The notes below the pieces were generated by a model. It saw only the letters and a program-made list of their open reading frames with translations. It ran no database searches and was not told where the DNA came from. A stretch of DNA of 64,000 nt from Bacteroidales bacterium (lineage in GTDB: Bacteria > Bacteroidota > Bacteroidia > Bacteroidales > Marinilabiliaceae), in contig QKJP01000048.1 of NCBI GenBank assembly GCA_003249255.1, positions 62,001 through 126,000 on the forward strand, read 5' to 3'. The position numbers and the translations under genes are program-made. Positions 9,354 through 17,863 of this stretch are shown one piece after another (within the stretch, counting starts at the first letter, position 1; every line of letters begins with the position of its first letter).

Positions 9354-10685
9354 ATGAAGTATACCATTCTCCTTTTTGAAGATGAAGATGATTTAAGAGA
9401 TGAAATTAAGGAAAGTATTCTTCTTGAAGACATGGAAGTTCACGCATTTAATTCCTGGGAATCTTTTAAAAAAAATCATTCCTTAAATCATGCAGACTTA
9501 GCAGTTTTAGACATCAACCTTATGGGAGAAAACGGGATTTTTGTTTTTCAACAATTGAAAAATAAATTTCCAGATATTGAAGGAATAATCATCACAGGCC
9601 AACCAACCACAAATAACGCCATTGCTTCATTAAAACTAGGTATACGAGATTACCTTGAAAAACCATTTAGGGCAAAGAGTCTCATTGCATCCATAAAGGA
9701 TTCTGAAAGTTATCAAAATTATGTCTCTGCATTTAACCTTTACGATGAAATATCCACCCAACTAGACTTTGAATTTATAGGAAATAGCCAGGTAATACAA
9801 ACCACCAAACAACTGATCCACAGAGTTGCCCAAACCAATGAAACGCACGTTCTTATTACCGGAGAGAGCGGAACCGGAAAAGAACTTGTTGCAAAAAGTA
9901 TACACCAATTGAGTAAACGAAAAGAGGCTGCCTTCCATTCTGTAAACTGCTCAGCAATACCCGATAATCTTTTTGAAAGCGAATTCTTTGGTTATGAGAA
10001 AGGTGCTTTTACGGGTGCCAACCATGATCACGCAGGATGGTTTGAACATGCCAATGGTGGAACCCTTTTTTTGGATGAAATTGGCGAAATGAACCTTATT
10101 CTTCAAGCAAAATTGCTAAGAGTATTGGATGAAAAAAAAGTAAACCGATTAGGTTCGCACAAAGCGATTTCAATCAATACCAGAATTATTTGCGCCACTA
10201 ACCAAAACCTAAAAAAACAAGTTGAACAAGGAAAGTTTAGACTTGACCTCTACCATCGGCTTAACTCTTTTAACATTACAGTCCCTCCTTTACGAGAACG
10301 AAAAGAAGACATTCCATTATTAGTCCATCATTTTTCAACAACGTTTACTTCTAAGGAAAACCAACCCAAAAAGAAAATTCATCCCGAGGCCATAAATTCG
10401 TTAATGAATTATGACTTCCCCGGGAATATTAGAGAATTAAAAAACATTGTTGAAAAGTCAATACTCATGTGTGATACAAAAATCCTTTTTAATAAAGACC
10501 TAAAAAATATCCATTCTGAAATTGAGACACCCTCTATTAGCACGTTGAATTTAGCTACTATTGAAAAAGAAACCATTCAAAAGGCCATGAATGCTTGCTC
10601 GAATAATAAAACCAAAACAGCAGAAATGCTTCATATTACCAGACAAGCATTAAACAGGAAGCTTAAAAAGTTTAATATAGAGTAA
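9354..10685 (+). CDS. NtrC-family sigma-54-dependent response regulator
   Basis: 443 residues in the standard order. The receiver (1-120) has Asp53 in AVLDINLMGENG and Lys103 in YLEKPF. The AAA+ domain (about 140-375) has Walker A GESGTGKE (170-177), the sigma-54-contacting loop GAFTGA (217-222), Walker B LFLDEIGE and an arginine-finger region (FRLDLYHRLN). A Fis-type helix-turn-helix forms the last 40 residues (NKTKTAEMLHITRQALNRKL). An intact GAFTGA loop means it should activate sigma-54 promoters. The next genes downstream are the curli operon, preceded by palindromes and a -24/-12-like sequence. Confidence 0.94.
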   Translation: MKYTILLFEDEDDLRDEIKESILLEDMEVHAFNSWESFKKNHSLNHADLAVLDINLMGENGIFVFQQLKNKFPDIEGIIITGQPTTNNAIASLKLGIRDYLEKPFRAKSLIASIKDSESYQNYVSAFNLYDEISTQLDFEFIGNSQVIQTTKQLIHRVAQTNETHVLITGESGTGKELVAKSIHQLSKRKEAAFHSVNCSAIPDNLFESEFFGYEKGAFTGANHDHAGWFEHANGGTLFLDEIGEMNLILQAKLLRVLDEKKVNRLGSHKAISINTRIICATNQNLKKQVEQGKFRLDLYHRLNSFNITVPPLRERKEDIPLLVHHFSTTFTSKENQPKKKIHPEAINSLMNYDFPGNIRELKNIVEKSILMCDTKILFNKDLKNIHSEIETPSISTLNLATIEKETIQKAMNACSNNKTKTAEMLHITRQALNRKLKKFNIE

Positions 10686-10698
10686 TCAGATGCATTAG

Positions 10699-10714
10699 TG
10701 TACAATAATGGTCG
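10699..10714. promoter_or_regulatory. degenerate third palindrome-like site
   Basis: TGTACAATAATGGTCG matches the 10880 palindrome at 12 of 16 positions; only the right arm is well kept. It may be a weak regulator site or chance. Confidence 0.3.
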
Positions 10715-10879
10715 TTTCTTGAATTTTTCTTAATTCTTCATATTTTCCACCGAAAAAAAAATTCACGTGATACTGTAACCTAATCAACATCCATTTTCAA
10801 CATTTAATCAATTCGCTCTTTACATTTCATTATCCCCAAATGAGCTTTTATTCATTAAATACCTCTTTCAAATACTCCA

Positions 10880-10895
10880 TGACCGATAATGGTCA
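10880..10895. promoter_or_regulatory. palindromic operator 1 (candidate enhancer)
   Basis: TGACCGATAATGGTCA has inverted arms TGACC/GGTCA. Its reverse complement differs by one base from the site at 10974-10989. It lies about 170 bp upstream of the -24 element, a typical position for an NtrC-type activator site. Confidence 0.7.
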
Positions 10896-10973
10896 TTCAA
10901 ACAAAACCAAAACTCAAGCCACTATCTACCAATGTCATAAGAAAAAACATTTTTTTTAAAAATCTAAAACCCT

Positions 10974-10989
10974 TGACCGTTATCGGTCA
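10974..10989. promoter_or_regulatory. palindromic operator 2 (candidate enhancer)
   Basis: TGACCGTTATCGGTCA has perfect 6-bp inverted arms (TGACCG/CGGTCA). Its centre is 94 bp from that of operator 1, close to nine helical turns, and about 75 bp upstream of the -24 element. The following T9 tract could also make it terminator-like for the regulator transcript, since the arms can form a hairpin. Confidence 0.7.
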
Positions 10990-11053
10990 TTTTTTTTTAA
11001 CACCCACCAAACACTATTCCACAAACAACTAAATAACAATAACTTATATCAAC

Positions 11054-11069
11054 TGGCATGTGAATTGAA
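11054..11069 (+). promoter_or_regulatory. sigma-54-like promoter of the curli operon
   Basis: TGGCAT-GTGAA-TTGAA resembles TGGCAC-N5-TTGCA: the -24 TGGCA is exact and the spacing correct, but the -12 element has GA instead of GC. The start site would be near 11081, 18 bp before the first curlin ATG. No TAnnTTTG promoter is obvious here. Confidence 0.6.
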
Positions 11070-11098
11070 ATAAGGGACAAGGTAAAACTTAACCCAAC

Positions 11099-11884
11099 AT
11101 GCAACACAAATTTAAAATATCGATCTATTGTACCTTTTTTGTGTCAATCGCCTCATTATGGCAACTATATGCAGGCAACAACAAGACAAATTCAAATCAG
11201 GAAGGCGAAAACAATAAAACAACTATCTCTCAAAGTGGAGATAACAACCAGCATGATATAACCCAATTTGGAATTTCAAACCACTCGATTATTCAAGTAA
11301 CAGGCAGTAATAACATTGAATTAAATTATCAGACAGGACACTCCAACAACACGGATGTATTACAAGTTAATGATGATAATTACATCAGCCTTAATCAAAA
11401 TGGAATCAGTAATCAAACAACAATTCATCAAGTTGGAGATAACAGCTTAAATACCAATCACATTGAAGCAACTATAACCGGCAACTTTAATGCGATTTCA
11501 ATTGTGCAATTAGGAGCAAATCACAACTACCTAACTCAAAGTGGAGATTTCAATATTGCATCAGTAAACCAAATTGGAAGCAACCAAAAATGCAACATCG
11601 AACAAAAAGGTGATCATCACCAAAGTTTAGTAGATCAATCCAATGGAAGCTTTAATGGGATTGACATCAGTCAATTAGGATCAAGTCATATTGCTCTCGC
11701 TTTTCAACTAAATACCATTAGTAATTATATCAGCATCATTCAAAGCGGTAGCAATAACTTCTCTTCTGTACATCAAATGAATGGAACTAATAATGAAGCC
11801 CTTATCCAACAAGGCTCAAATAACAATTCAGCCATTATAAATCAGAGTAGTTCAAATAACACAAGTATAGTAAACCAATTTTAG
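11099..11884 (+). CDS. curlin-like amyloid subunit 1 (CsgA/CsgB type)
   Basis: 261-residue exported protein. A signal sequence (about 1-25, ending LYAG) precedes repeated units of the curlin pattern N-x3-I-x-Q-x-G-x2-N, for example NNKTTISQSGDNNQ and ISNQTTIHQVGDNS. The mature part is rich in Asn, Gln, Ser and Gly and almost devoid of Pro and aromatics, as expected for a stacked beta-solenoid amyloid. It is first in the operon, 21 bp before the next subunit gene. Whether it is the nucleator (CsgB-like) or fibre subunit cannot be decided by eye. Confidence 0.85.
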   Translation: MQHKFKISIYCTFFVSIASLWQLYAGNNKTNSNQEGENNKTTISQSGDNNQHDITQFGISNHSIIQVTGSNNIELNYQTGHSNNTDVLQVNDDNYISLNQNGISNQTTIHQVGDNSLNTNHIEATITGNFNAISIVQLGANHNYLTQSGDFNIASVNQIGSNQKCNIEQKGDHHQSLVDQSNGSFNGIDISQLGSSHIALAFQLNTISNYISIIQSGSNNFSSVHQMNGTNNEALIQQGSNNNSAIINQSSSNNTSIVNQF

Positions 11885-11904
11885 TAACCTTAAAAATTGA
11901 AACC

Positions 11905-12963
11905 ATGAAAAAGCTATTAATTTCATTATTCGCGATTGCTGCTACATTTAGTATTTCAGCACAAAACAACACTGCAACTACATCTCAAAATGGAGATGCC
12001 CTTTTAATAAATGTTGATCAAGATGGATCAAACCAAGCAGCTACAGTAAAACAATCTGGTAGTATGGCCACAACAACGATTACCCAAAGTGGGATTGACA
12101 ATCCTGATACACCACCAAATAATGTAGCAACAGTTACTCAAGTTGGTGGCGGTAGTGCTTTAAGTACAATAAATATAAATCAAGAGTTGGGTAATAACAT
12201 AACATCTATTACTCAAGAAGGCAATGGTAGCTCTGTAAATGTTCTTCAAGTAGGGAACGACATAGGTTCTACTACCAATAACAGTGCAACAATTGTTTCA
12301 TATGGGAATCAAAATAGTGTTAATATTGAACAAAACGGTTTTTTTAACAAAGGGACTGTAAACCAGAACTCTGATAACAACACTGCTATCATTGACCAAT
12401 ACATTAGTACTACTCCCGAAACCGAAAACAATGCTAATATTTCACAAGATGGCCATTCAATGGGCAGTAAAGCTTATATATATCAAAATGGTATAAAACA
12501 TGAAGCAAAAATTCTACAAAGTGGGGAAGGTGATCACCTTGCACATGTTAGCCAGTGGAGTGACCAAGCTAGCAACATCTTGGCTCCAAATCAAAAAACT
12601 AATATTGAACAATTCGGTTTACACAATATAGCTAAAGTTGAACAAGGTTATAAAAGCGGTGGAATAGGAGAAAACAAAACAAAAATTGAACAATCTGGAG
12701 TTAACAACACGTCAGAAGTTGTTCAAATGTCCGATATGTATAATGAACCTGAAGCAACAGGCGTATTCAATAATGAAGTTAATATTTCTCAATCCGGAAA
12801 TGAAGATTTCTTACGAATTGAACAGCATGGCAATCAAAATCTGTCAAAAGTTAATCAAAATAGTCTAGGCAGCAACGCTCAAATCTACCAAAATGGTAAT
12901 GACAACACAGCTACTGTTAACCAGTCAATGGGAGCAAACGATGTAATCATTAATCAAAACTAA
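11905..12963 (+). CDS. curlin-like amyloid subunit 2, largest
   Basis: 352 residues. The signal peptide MKKLLISLFAIAATFSISAQ is followed by many imperfect curlin units (TTTITQSGIDN, NSVNIEQNGFFN, NKTKIEQSGVNN, NTATVNQSMGAN). Unit spacing is more irregular than in enterobacterial CsgA, with insertions between repeats. It probably forms the bulk of the fibre. An intrinsic terminator directly after the gene would make the two first subunits far more abundant than the downstream assembly factors. Confidence 0.87.
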   Translation: MKKLLISLFAIAATFSISAQNNTATTSQNGDALLINVDQDGSNQAATVKQSGSMATTTITQSGIDNPDTPPNNVATVTQVGGGSALSTININQELGNNITSITQEGNGSSVNVLQVGNDIGSTTNNSATIVSYGNQNSVNIEQNGFFNKGTVNQNSDNNTAIIDQYISTTPETENNANISQDGHSMGSKAYIYQNGIKHEAKILQSGEGDHLAHVSQWSDQASNILAPNQKTNIEQFGLHNIAKVEQGYKSGGIGENKTKIEQSGVNNTSEVVQMSDMYNEPEATGVFNNEVNISQSGNEDFLRIEQHGNQNLSKVNQNSLGSNAQIYQNGNDNTATVNQSMGANDVIINQN

Positions 12964-12972
12964 AAAGCGATT

Positions 12973-13010
12973 AACAGCCATAAGAAGTTCTCATTCTTAT
13001 GGCTGTTTTC
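12973..13010 (+). terminator. intra-operon terminator/attenuator after the major subunits
   Basis: A perfect 14-bp stem (AACAGCCATAAGAA with TTCTTATGGCTGTT, 7-nt loop) is followed by TTTTCTTTTCT. An ATG at 12999 lies inside the stem and cannot be the natural start of the next gene. Confidence 0.9.
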
Positions 13011-13112
13011 TTTTCTAAAATCCATCTATTCATCACTGGATTATTAATCTTGACCAACTTTTTCTGCAAAAAAAAAGAGGTTGTCATAATTTACCATCTA
13101 AACATTTTAATT

Positions 13113-13625
13113 ATGCATCAGCTCATATTACATATTATAGTCTTTCTATTTCCAATCACGATTTGGGCTCAAGACGATCCAAATTTAAAGGATCAGCAAG
13201 AAAAAACACAAATCCAACAAATAACAACCCAACAAACGCTTAATTCAGGCAACAAAGTTTTTATTACACAAACGGGGTCACACAACACTGCTGAGGTTAA
13301 CCAAAATGGTAATAACAACACGACCACAATTACACATTTGGGGAATAACAACAATAGTACAGTCACACAAAATGGACAAAACAACCAAGTCATTAATTCC
13401 TTTACGGGTAATAACAATTCTGCAACAGGAACACAAACAGGAAATAGCAATCAACAAGTGATCATCCACAATGGAAATGCTGCTCAATATAACATTACAC
13501 AAAGTGGCAACCAGCATGAAGTCACCTACATCACTTATGATCAAAATCACAGTGTAAGCATTAATCAAACTGGAAATCAACCCATGAAAGTTGAAGTCAA
13601 ACAAGGAAGTAAAGGAACCTTTTAA
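13113..13625 (+). CDS. curlin-like amyloid subunit 3, small
   Basis: 170 residues from the ATG at 13113, chosen because it begins a clear signal peptide (MHQLILHIIVFLFPITIWAQ), whereas the longer frame starts inside the terminator hairpin. A charged segment (about 20-45) precedes Asn/Gln/Thr-rich units such as NTAEVNQNGNNNTT and NNSTVTQNGQNNQ. It may be a minor subunit or nucleator. Its TAA overlaps the ATG of csgE by one base, so it is coupled to the assembly genes rather than to the major subunits. Confidence 0.82.
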   Translation: MHQLILHIIVFLFPITIWAQDDPNLKDQQEKTQIQQITTQQTLNSGNKVFITQTGSHNTAEVNQNGNNNTTTITHLGNNNNSTVTQNGQNNQVINSFTGNNNSATGTQTGNSNQQVIIHNGNAAQYNITQSGNQHEVTYITYDQNHSVSINQTGNQPMKVEVKQGSKGTF

Positions 13626-14113
13626 TGAGAGTTATCATACTATATGTTATAATATTAGCACCAATACATTGTTGGTCTCAAACAACACAATCAGATAGTT
13701 TAAAAAACAAAGAAGTACCCCAAGCGGTAAAAAACTTACTCAATCAATATAAAGAACAAACGGAAAAAGCAAAAAAAGAAAGATTACCACCTGTTCGAAT
13801 GGAAATAGACGGAATTATCATGGATGAAACCATGTCGAAAGCAGGAAGAGATTTTTACGAGATTTTCTTTTCTCAATGGGTAAGGCCAAAGGGCTTTTAC
13901 AATTATTACATAAAGATAAAGGAACGCCCATTTCGATTTAACAATACCATGATTGAAGTGTATTTAAATGAAACACTACTTTACCAATCCATGTTACAAA
14001 GACGCTATGATGACATAGAACAAATGGCCAAAGAATCGAATAGAAGAACATTAAACTTCATCAACCAAGAAAAAAATAATCAAAGAGCCCTAAACACTCC
14101 ATATTCCTACTAA
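13625..14113 (+). CDS. csgE: curli assembly factor CsgE
   Basis: 162 residues with a signal peptide (about 1-19, ending CWSQ). The CsgE core is clear: IDGIIMDETMSKAGRDFYEIFFSQW, then IKIKERPFRFNNTMIEVYLNE and LLYQSML. In E. coli CsgE is a periplasmic cap that delivers subunits to the CsgG pore. Here an extra Lys-rich stretch precedes the core and about 30 charged residues follow it. The start overlaps the stop of the small curlin gene. Confidence 0.92.
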   Translation: MRVIILYVIILAPIHCWSQTTQSDSLKNKEVPQAVKNLLNQYKEQTEKAKKERLPPVRMEIDGIIMDETMSKAGRDFYEIFFSQWVRPKGFYNYYIKIKERPFRFNNTMIEVYLNETLLYQSMLQRRYDDIEQMAKESNRRTLNFINQEKNNQRALNTPYSY

Positions 14114-14139
14114 CCAAAAACTAACCTAAACAACCCAAC

Positions 14140-14547
14140 ATGAAAAATATTTTCCTGATCATACTACTATCACTTTCCTCAATAATGTTTAGTCAGGATT
14201 TTGTATACAAACCCAAAAATCCTGCGTTTGGAGGAGATACTTTCAATTACCAATGGCTTTTAAGTTCCGCTCAGGCTCAAGACACCTATGAAGATCCTTC
14301 GAAAAAGGAAAGCAGTTACAACCGTGATCCCATTCAAGATTTTGAAGATAATATCAACAGGCAAATTCTTTATCAGCTTAGCCGACGCTTAATTACAGAC
14401 AACCTCGGCGAAGAAAGTCTTGATGAAGGCTCATACAAAATCGGTTCGTATCAAATAGACATTAAAGAAGGTGCCGGAGGTGTTAGCGTAAAAATAGTTG
14501 ATGACGCTACCGGTAGTCAAACCGAGGTTCTCATACCCGAAATATAA
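14140..14547 (+). CDS. csgF: curli assembly factor CsgF
   Basis: 135 residues: signal peptide MKNIFLIILLSLSSIMFSQ, then the conserved CsgF N-terminus FVYKPKNPAFGGDTFN and WLLSSAQAQ, which in E. coli inserts into the CsgG channel. The rest is a helical neck and a small beta head (VSVKIVDDATGSQTEVLIP). It acts at the cell surface linking the pore to the nucleator. It lies 26 bp after csgE and 30 bp before csgG. Confidence 0.95.
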   Translation: MKNIFLIILLSLSSIMFSQDFVYKPKNPAFGGDTFNYQWLLSSAQAQDTYEDPSKKESSYNRDPIQDFEDNINRQILYQLSRRLITDNLGEESLDEGSYKIGSYQIDIKEGAGGVSVKIVDDATGSQTEVLIPEI

Positions 14548-14577
14548 ATTTACCCTAACCTAGCCCCAACCCACTTC

Positions 14578-15999
14578 ATGCTCAATCTAATTAAACATAC
14601 CCTCTTACTGGTAATTATTTTGATTACATCTAGTTGCAGCCAAGTCATTCACCAGTCATTCACAACCACTCCGGCTAGAATTGGGGCGGAAACAGAATTC
14701 CATAAAGAATTTAAAGAGCTCCCTAGACCAAAGGAAAAATTAATTGCTGCCGTTTATAAATTTCGAGACCAAACAGGACAGTATAAACCTACTGAAAATG
14801 GGTCAAGTTGGTCTACTGCCGTTACCCAAGGGGCAACTACCATTTTAATAAGAACACTTGAAGAATCTGGTTGGTTCCGTCCATTGGAGCGAGAGAATCT
14901 GGGTAACCTCAGCGCAGAAAGGCAAATCATCACAAACACATTAGCAACTTACGAGGGTAAAAATGCAACTGCTCTAAGTCCACTTTTATTCGCGGGAATT
15001 ATTTTAGAAGGTGGAATTATTTCCTATGAAACAAACGTGAGAACCGGAGGAATGGGAGCCAGATACTTTGGAACCGGTGCATCCGGCCAATATCGCGAAG
15101 ACCGGGTTAGCATCTACCTACGCGCCGTTTCTACCCGAAATGGAGAAATTTTAAAAACAGTGTACGCCAGCAAAAACATTCTATCTCAACAAATTGACTT
15201 TGGAATTTTTAGATACGTTAGCTTTAAACACTTATTGGAAGCAGAAACAGGAGTCACCTACAATGAACCTTCTGAAATGGCAGTTACCGAAGCTATTGAA
15301 AAATGTGTTTACAGCCTTATCCTCGAAGGAATGTTAGATCACTTATGGTATGCTTCTTCTCCTGATGAGCAAAATGAAATAGTTGAAAAATACAGTGCTG
15401 AAAAAGAAAACAATGCACAAATAGATCATCTGGGCAGGCGAATTTACAACAAGAATAGTATGCTTGGAATAGGCATAAACACAGGTTTTACCAGATTTGA
15501 TACAGATGCTTGGCCGGTGAGACCAGGTTTTAACACGGCTCTTAATACTTACATCAAACTAAATCCGGCTAGTGCCTTTAACACTGATCTGTCTATAGGC
15601 AGATCAAGTTCATTTTACATTGATAACTTTGATTACGAAGCCTTTTCATCTTACATCACTTTTAATTTTTTACCAAAAGAAAGATTGTCACCCAATATCT
15701 CTTTAGGTTATGGGATATACCACAATAAAACTTCGAATCTTTTCAATACCGAATCTAAATATTTCACCTTTTTTCATACTTCTTATGGTTTTGAATACCT
15801 CATTGACAGAAGCTTCAAAATTAATTTTGGAATTAAAAACCGCTATTTTACCAATGATCTGTTGGATAATACCACACATGGAAAATATAACGATATGATT
15901 TGGGAAGGCTATTGCGGAGTTAATTACCTATTTGGTACCAGATGGAGAAAAACCAGCTTATTTAAACGAAAATCAATCAGCTATGAAAAAAATAACTAA
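14578..15999 (+). CDS. csgG: curli secretion pore CsgG with C-terminal barrel-like extension
   Basis: Outer-membrane lipoprotein pore for curli subunits. The signal peptide has a lipobox ending ITSSC (Cys20). The CsgG domain (about 45-265) closely follows E. coli CsgG: FRDQTGQYKP, STAVTQGATTILI, SGWFRPLEREN, GGMGARYFGTGASGQYREDR and the NEPSEMAVTEAIE segment. The constriction loop differs: Tyr51/Asn55/Phe56 of E. coli appear as Thr, Ser and Trp. About 200 further residues (270-473) are beta-rich with alternating aromatics (GIGINTGFTRF, YGFEYLIDRSFKINFGI) and look like a small beta-barrel. E. coli CsgG is 277 residues, so this is a fusion. Confidence 0.93.
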   Translation: MLNLIKHTLLLVIILITSSCSQVIHQSFTTTPARIGAETEFHKEFKELPRPKEKLIAAVYKFRDQTGQYKPTENGSSWSTAVTQGATTILIRTLEESGWFRPLERENLGNLSAERQIITNTLATYEGKNATALSPLLFAGIILEGGIISYETNVRTGGMGARYFGTGASGQYREDRVSIYLRAVSTRNGEILKTVYASKNILSQQIDFGIFRYVSFKHLLEAETGVTYNEPSEMAVTEAIEKCVYSLILEGMLDHLWYASSPDEQNEIVEKYSAEKENNAQIDHLGRRIYNKNSMLGIGINTGFTRFDTDAWPVRPGFNTALNTYIKLNPASAFNTDLSIGRSSSFYIDNFDYEAFSSYITFNFLPKERLSPNISLGYGIYHNKTSNLFNTESKYFTFFHTSYGFEYLIDRSFKINFGIKNRYFTNDLLDNTTHGKYNDMIWEGYCGVNYLFGTRWRKTSLFKRKSISYEKNN

Positions 16000-17464
16000 C
16001 CTAATTCTTTTCCTTGGTGTTGTACTCCTTGCATATCATTGCGAAGAACCTTATGAAGAAACGCCATTAGGAAGTATATCCGGATTAGTAATAGATTACG
16101 AAACCAACAACACTATTGCGAAAGTACTTGTATCAACCACTCCTCCAACTCACTCCATAATGACCAGTGAAGATGGGAGCTTTTTAATTAAAGATGTAGA
16201 TCCGGGAAGTTATACTATAAATTGCCAAAAATACTCCTACAAAAATTCTTTCACTTCTGCATCGATAAAAGAAGGCAAACAAACTGATGTAATTATCCAA
16301 TTAGAAAAAGATGATGACAATAATGCTCTGGTGATTTTAGATAATCCAATTCCGGCCAAACAAGCACAAAACATGGAACCCAGCCTAACCTTACACTGGG
16401 AACTTTATGAAAAAAATTTAGCCACTGAACTCTCCTACCAAGTCACTATCTATGGTAACAACAGCTCAACTCCCAAATTAAAATCCGGCTCGATAAACGA
16501 TACTTTTTATGTAATAAATAATTTAAAATATGAAGAAAACTACCTTTGGCAAGTAACTGCCTATAAGGAAGAAACACAAGTTGGACAAAGTGCATTATGG
16601 GAGTTTTCTACAACTACTGAACCGCACATGACCTTTCTTTTTGTTAACACAAATGATCAACAAATTTATACAACAAACTCAAAGGATGCACCCCAAATTC
16701 AACTCTCAAATGAAACTTTTTCAAATGCCTATCCGATTAGCAACCCAATAACCGGTGAATTACTTTTTTCTGCTATAACCAATTCACAAACTCATTTGTT
16801 TAAAACAAACTCTAGTGGTGATCATCCCATTAAAATAACAGAATTACCCTTGGCTGGCTATCATAATTCAGGAGAAGGATTTTGCTGGTCACCGGATGGA
16901 AATCACCTGTTATACTGCCATTACGATAAATTATACAAACTAAACAAAGATGGCAGTGAACTGAAGACGCTCTGCACCGCACCTAACAACAGAAACTTCG
17001 TTTATGTAGATTATTCAGGAGCAACCAAAAAAATTATCGTTCAAACGAGAGGAATAAATATATATGATAACGAATTCTATACAATGAATGAAGATGGGAG
17101 TAATCTTACCATGGTAATTGAAAATAAAGCGGGTATAAGCCAATCTCCTACCTTCAGCATTGATGGCAATAGCATTCTTTACACCCATGATATTTCAGGT
17201 TTAAATTCTCCTTCCGGTAGGCAGTTAGATGCAAATATTTTTAAATACAACCTTAGTGACAACACCACAATAAATCTTTCTGAAAAAAACAAGACCAAAG
17301 GAACGAACGATTTACAACCAAGATTTTCCCTTGATGGCTCAAAAATAATTTTTGTCAACACTTCAAATATTGAAGGCTCCAAAAAAAACATTTATATCAT
17401 GGATAGTGATGGTAATAATCGGGAACTTTATTTTGAAAATGGAGAAATGCCTGTATGGAGATAG
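15983..17464 (+). CDS. lipoprotein with regulatory beta-sandwich and PD40/TolB-like propeller
   Basis: 493 residues from the ATG at 15983, inside the end of csgG (17-bp overlap); this start gives a proper lipoprotein signal (MKKITNLILFLGVVLLAYHC). Regions: a carboxypeptidase-regulatory-like sandwich (about 35-100, LGSISGLVIDYETNN), a fibronectin-like domain (about 115-210, ending LWEFSTTTEP), and a PD40-type beta-propeller to the end (FCWSPDGNHLLYC, PTFSIDGNSILYT, PRFSLDGSKIIFV). The overlap makes it part of the curli operon. It may decorate or anchor the fibre or the pore; that role is inference. Confidence 0.8.
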   Translation: MKKITNLILFLGVVLLAYHCEEPYEETPLGSISGLVIDYETNNTIAKVLVSTTPPTHSIMTSEDGSFLIKDVDPGSYTINCQKYSYKNSFTSASIKEGKQTDVIIQLEKDDDNNALVILDNPIPAKQAQNMEPSLTLHWELYEKNLATELSYQVTIYGNNSSTPKLKSGSINDTFYVINNLKYEENYLWQVTAYKEETQVGQSALWEFSTTTEPHMTFLFVNTNDQQIYTTNSKDAPQIQLSNETFSNAYPISNPITGELLFSAITNSQTHLFKTNSSGDHPIKITELPLAGYHNSGEGFCWSPDGNHLLYCHYDKLYKLNKDGSELKTLCTAPNNRNFVYVDYSGATKKIIVQTRGINIYDNEFYTMNEDGSNLTMVIENKAGISQSPTFSIDGNSILYTHDISGLNSPSGRQLDANIFKYNLSDNTTINLSEKNKTKGTNDLQPRFSLDGSKIIFVNTSNIEGSKKNIYIMDSDGNNRELYFENGEMPVWR

Positions 17465-17611
17465 AGCTCAAATACCTTTGAAAATATAAATCTAAAGTCA
17501 ATAGATTGTTACAATTAAGACCCAAAACATTAGGCTTACGCTAGAACTAAAAGGGTTCAACTTATGACAATGGTCTGCATTGCATTGATTAAACAATTCT
17601 TCAAGACCAGT

Positions 17612-17863
17612 TCAAATAATCAAGCGATCTAAATCCTGCTTTTCAAATAAAGTGGGATAATCTTCTAAGAACTGCTCCATGACCGTTCGTATAACGGCTT
17701 CACGCATAAATTTTGATTTATTGGCCACTTTGTATTTTTTACAATACGCTTCAATAGCTTCCAACTCTTTATCATTCAAAAGAAAAACAGCCTTATGCTT
17801 ACGAATTAAAGCCTTATCTCTTGAAACCTGAATTTGATTATCTTTTTTCTTCCCCTTTGCCAT
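17612..17863 (-). CDS. ribbon-helix-helix-like DNA-binding protein
   Basis: 83 residues from the ATG at 17863, preferred over a non-ATG start 12 codons upstream because of its basic MAKGKKKDNQ opening. After a Lys-rich arm, KAVFLLNDKELEAIEAYC and the helix KSKFMREAVIRTVMEQFLE have the strand-helix-helix layout of Arc/CopG-type repressors and plasmid accessory proteins. It stands alone, convergent with the curli operon, with no toxin gene next to it. Target unknown. Confidence 0.65.
   Translation of the reverse strand: MAKGKKKDNQIQVSRDKALIRKHKAVFLLNDKELEAIEAYCKKYKVANKSKFMREAVIRTVMEQFLEDYPTLFEKQDLDRLII

Noticed and set aside
11099-12963. Repeats in the curlin genes as a possible CRISPR or DNA-level tandem array
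   Set aside because: The periodicity is at protein level with degenerate DNA; no constant repeat with unique spacers.
12999-13112. N-terminal extension of the third curlin-like protein from an ATG at 12999
   Set aside because: The ATG lies inside the terminator hairpin and gives no sensible signal; the ATG at 13113 opens a clear signal peptide.
13193-13604. Two minus-strand frames of 85 and 108 codons opposite the small curlin gene
   Set aside because: They are mirror images of the Asn/Gln/Thr-rich repeats, with low-complexity Val/Leu/Cys content and no independent support.
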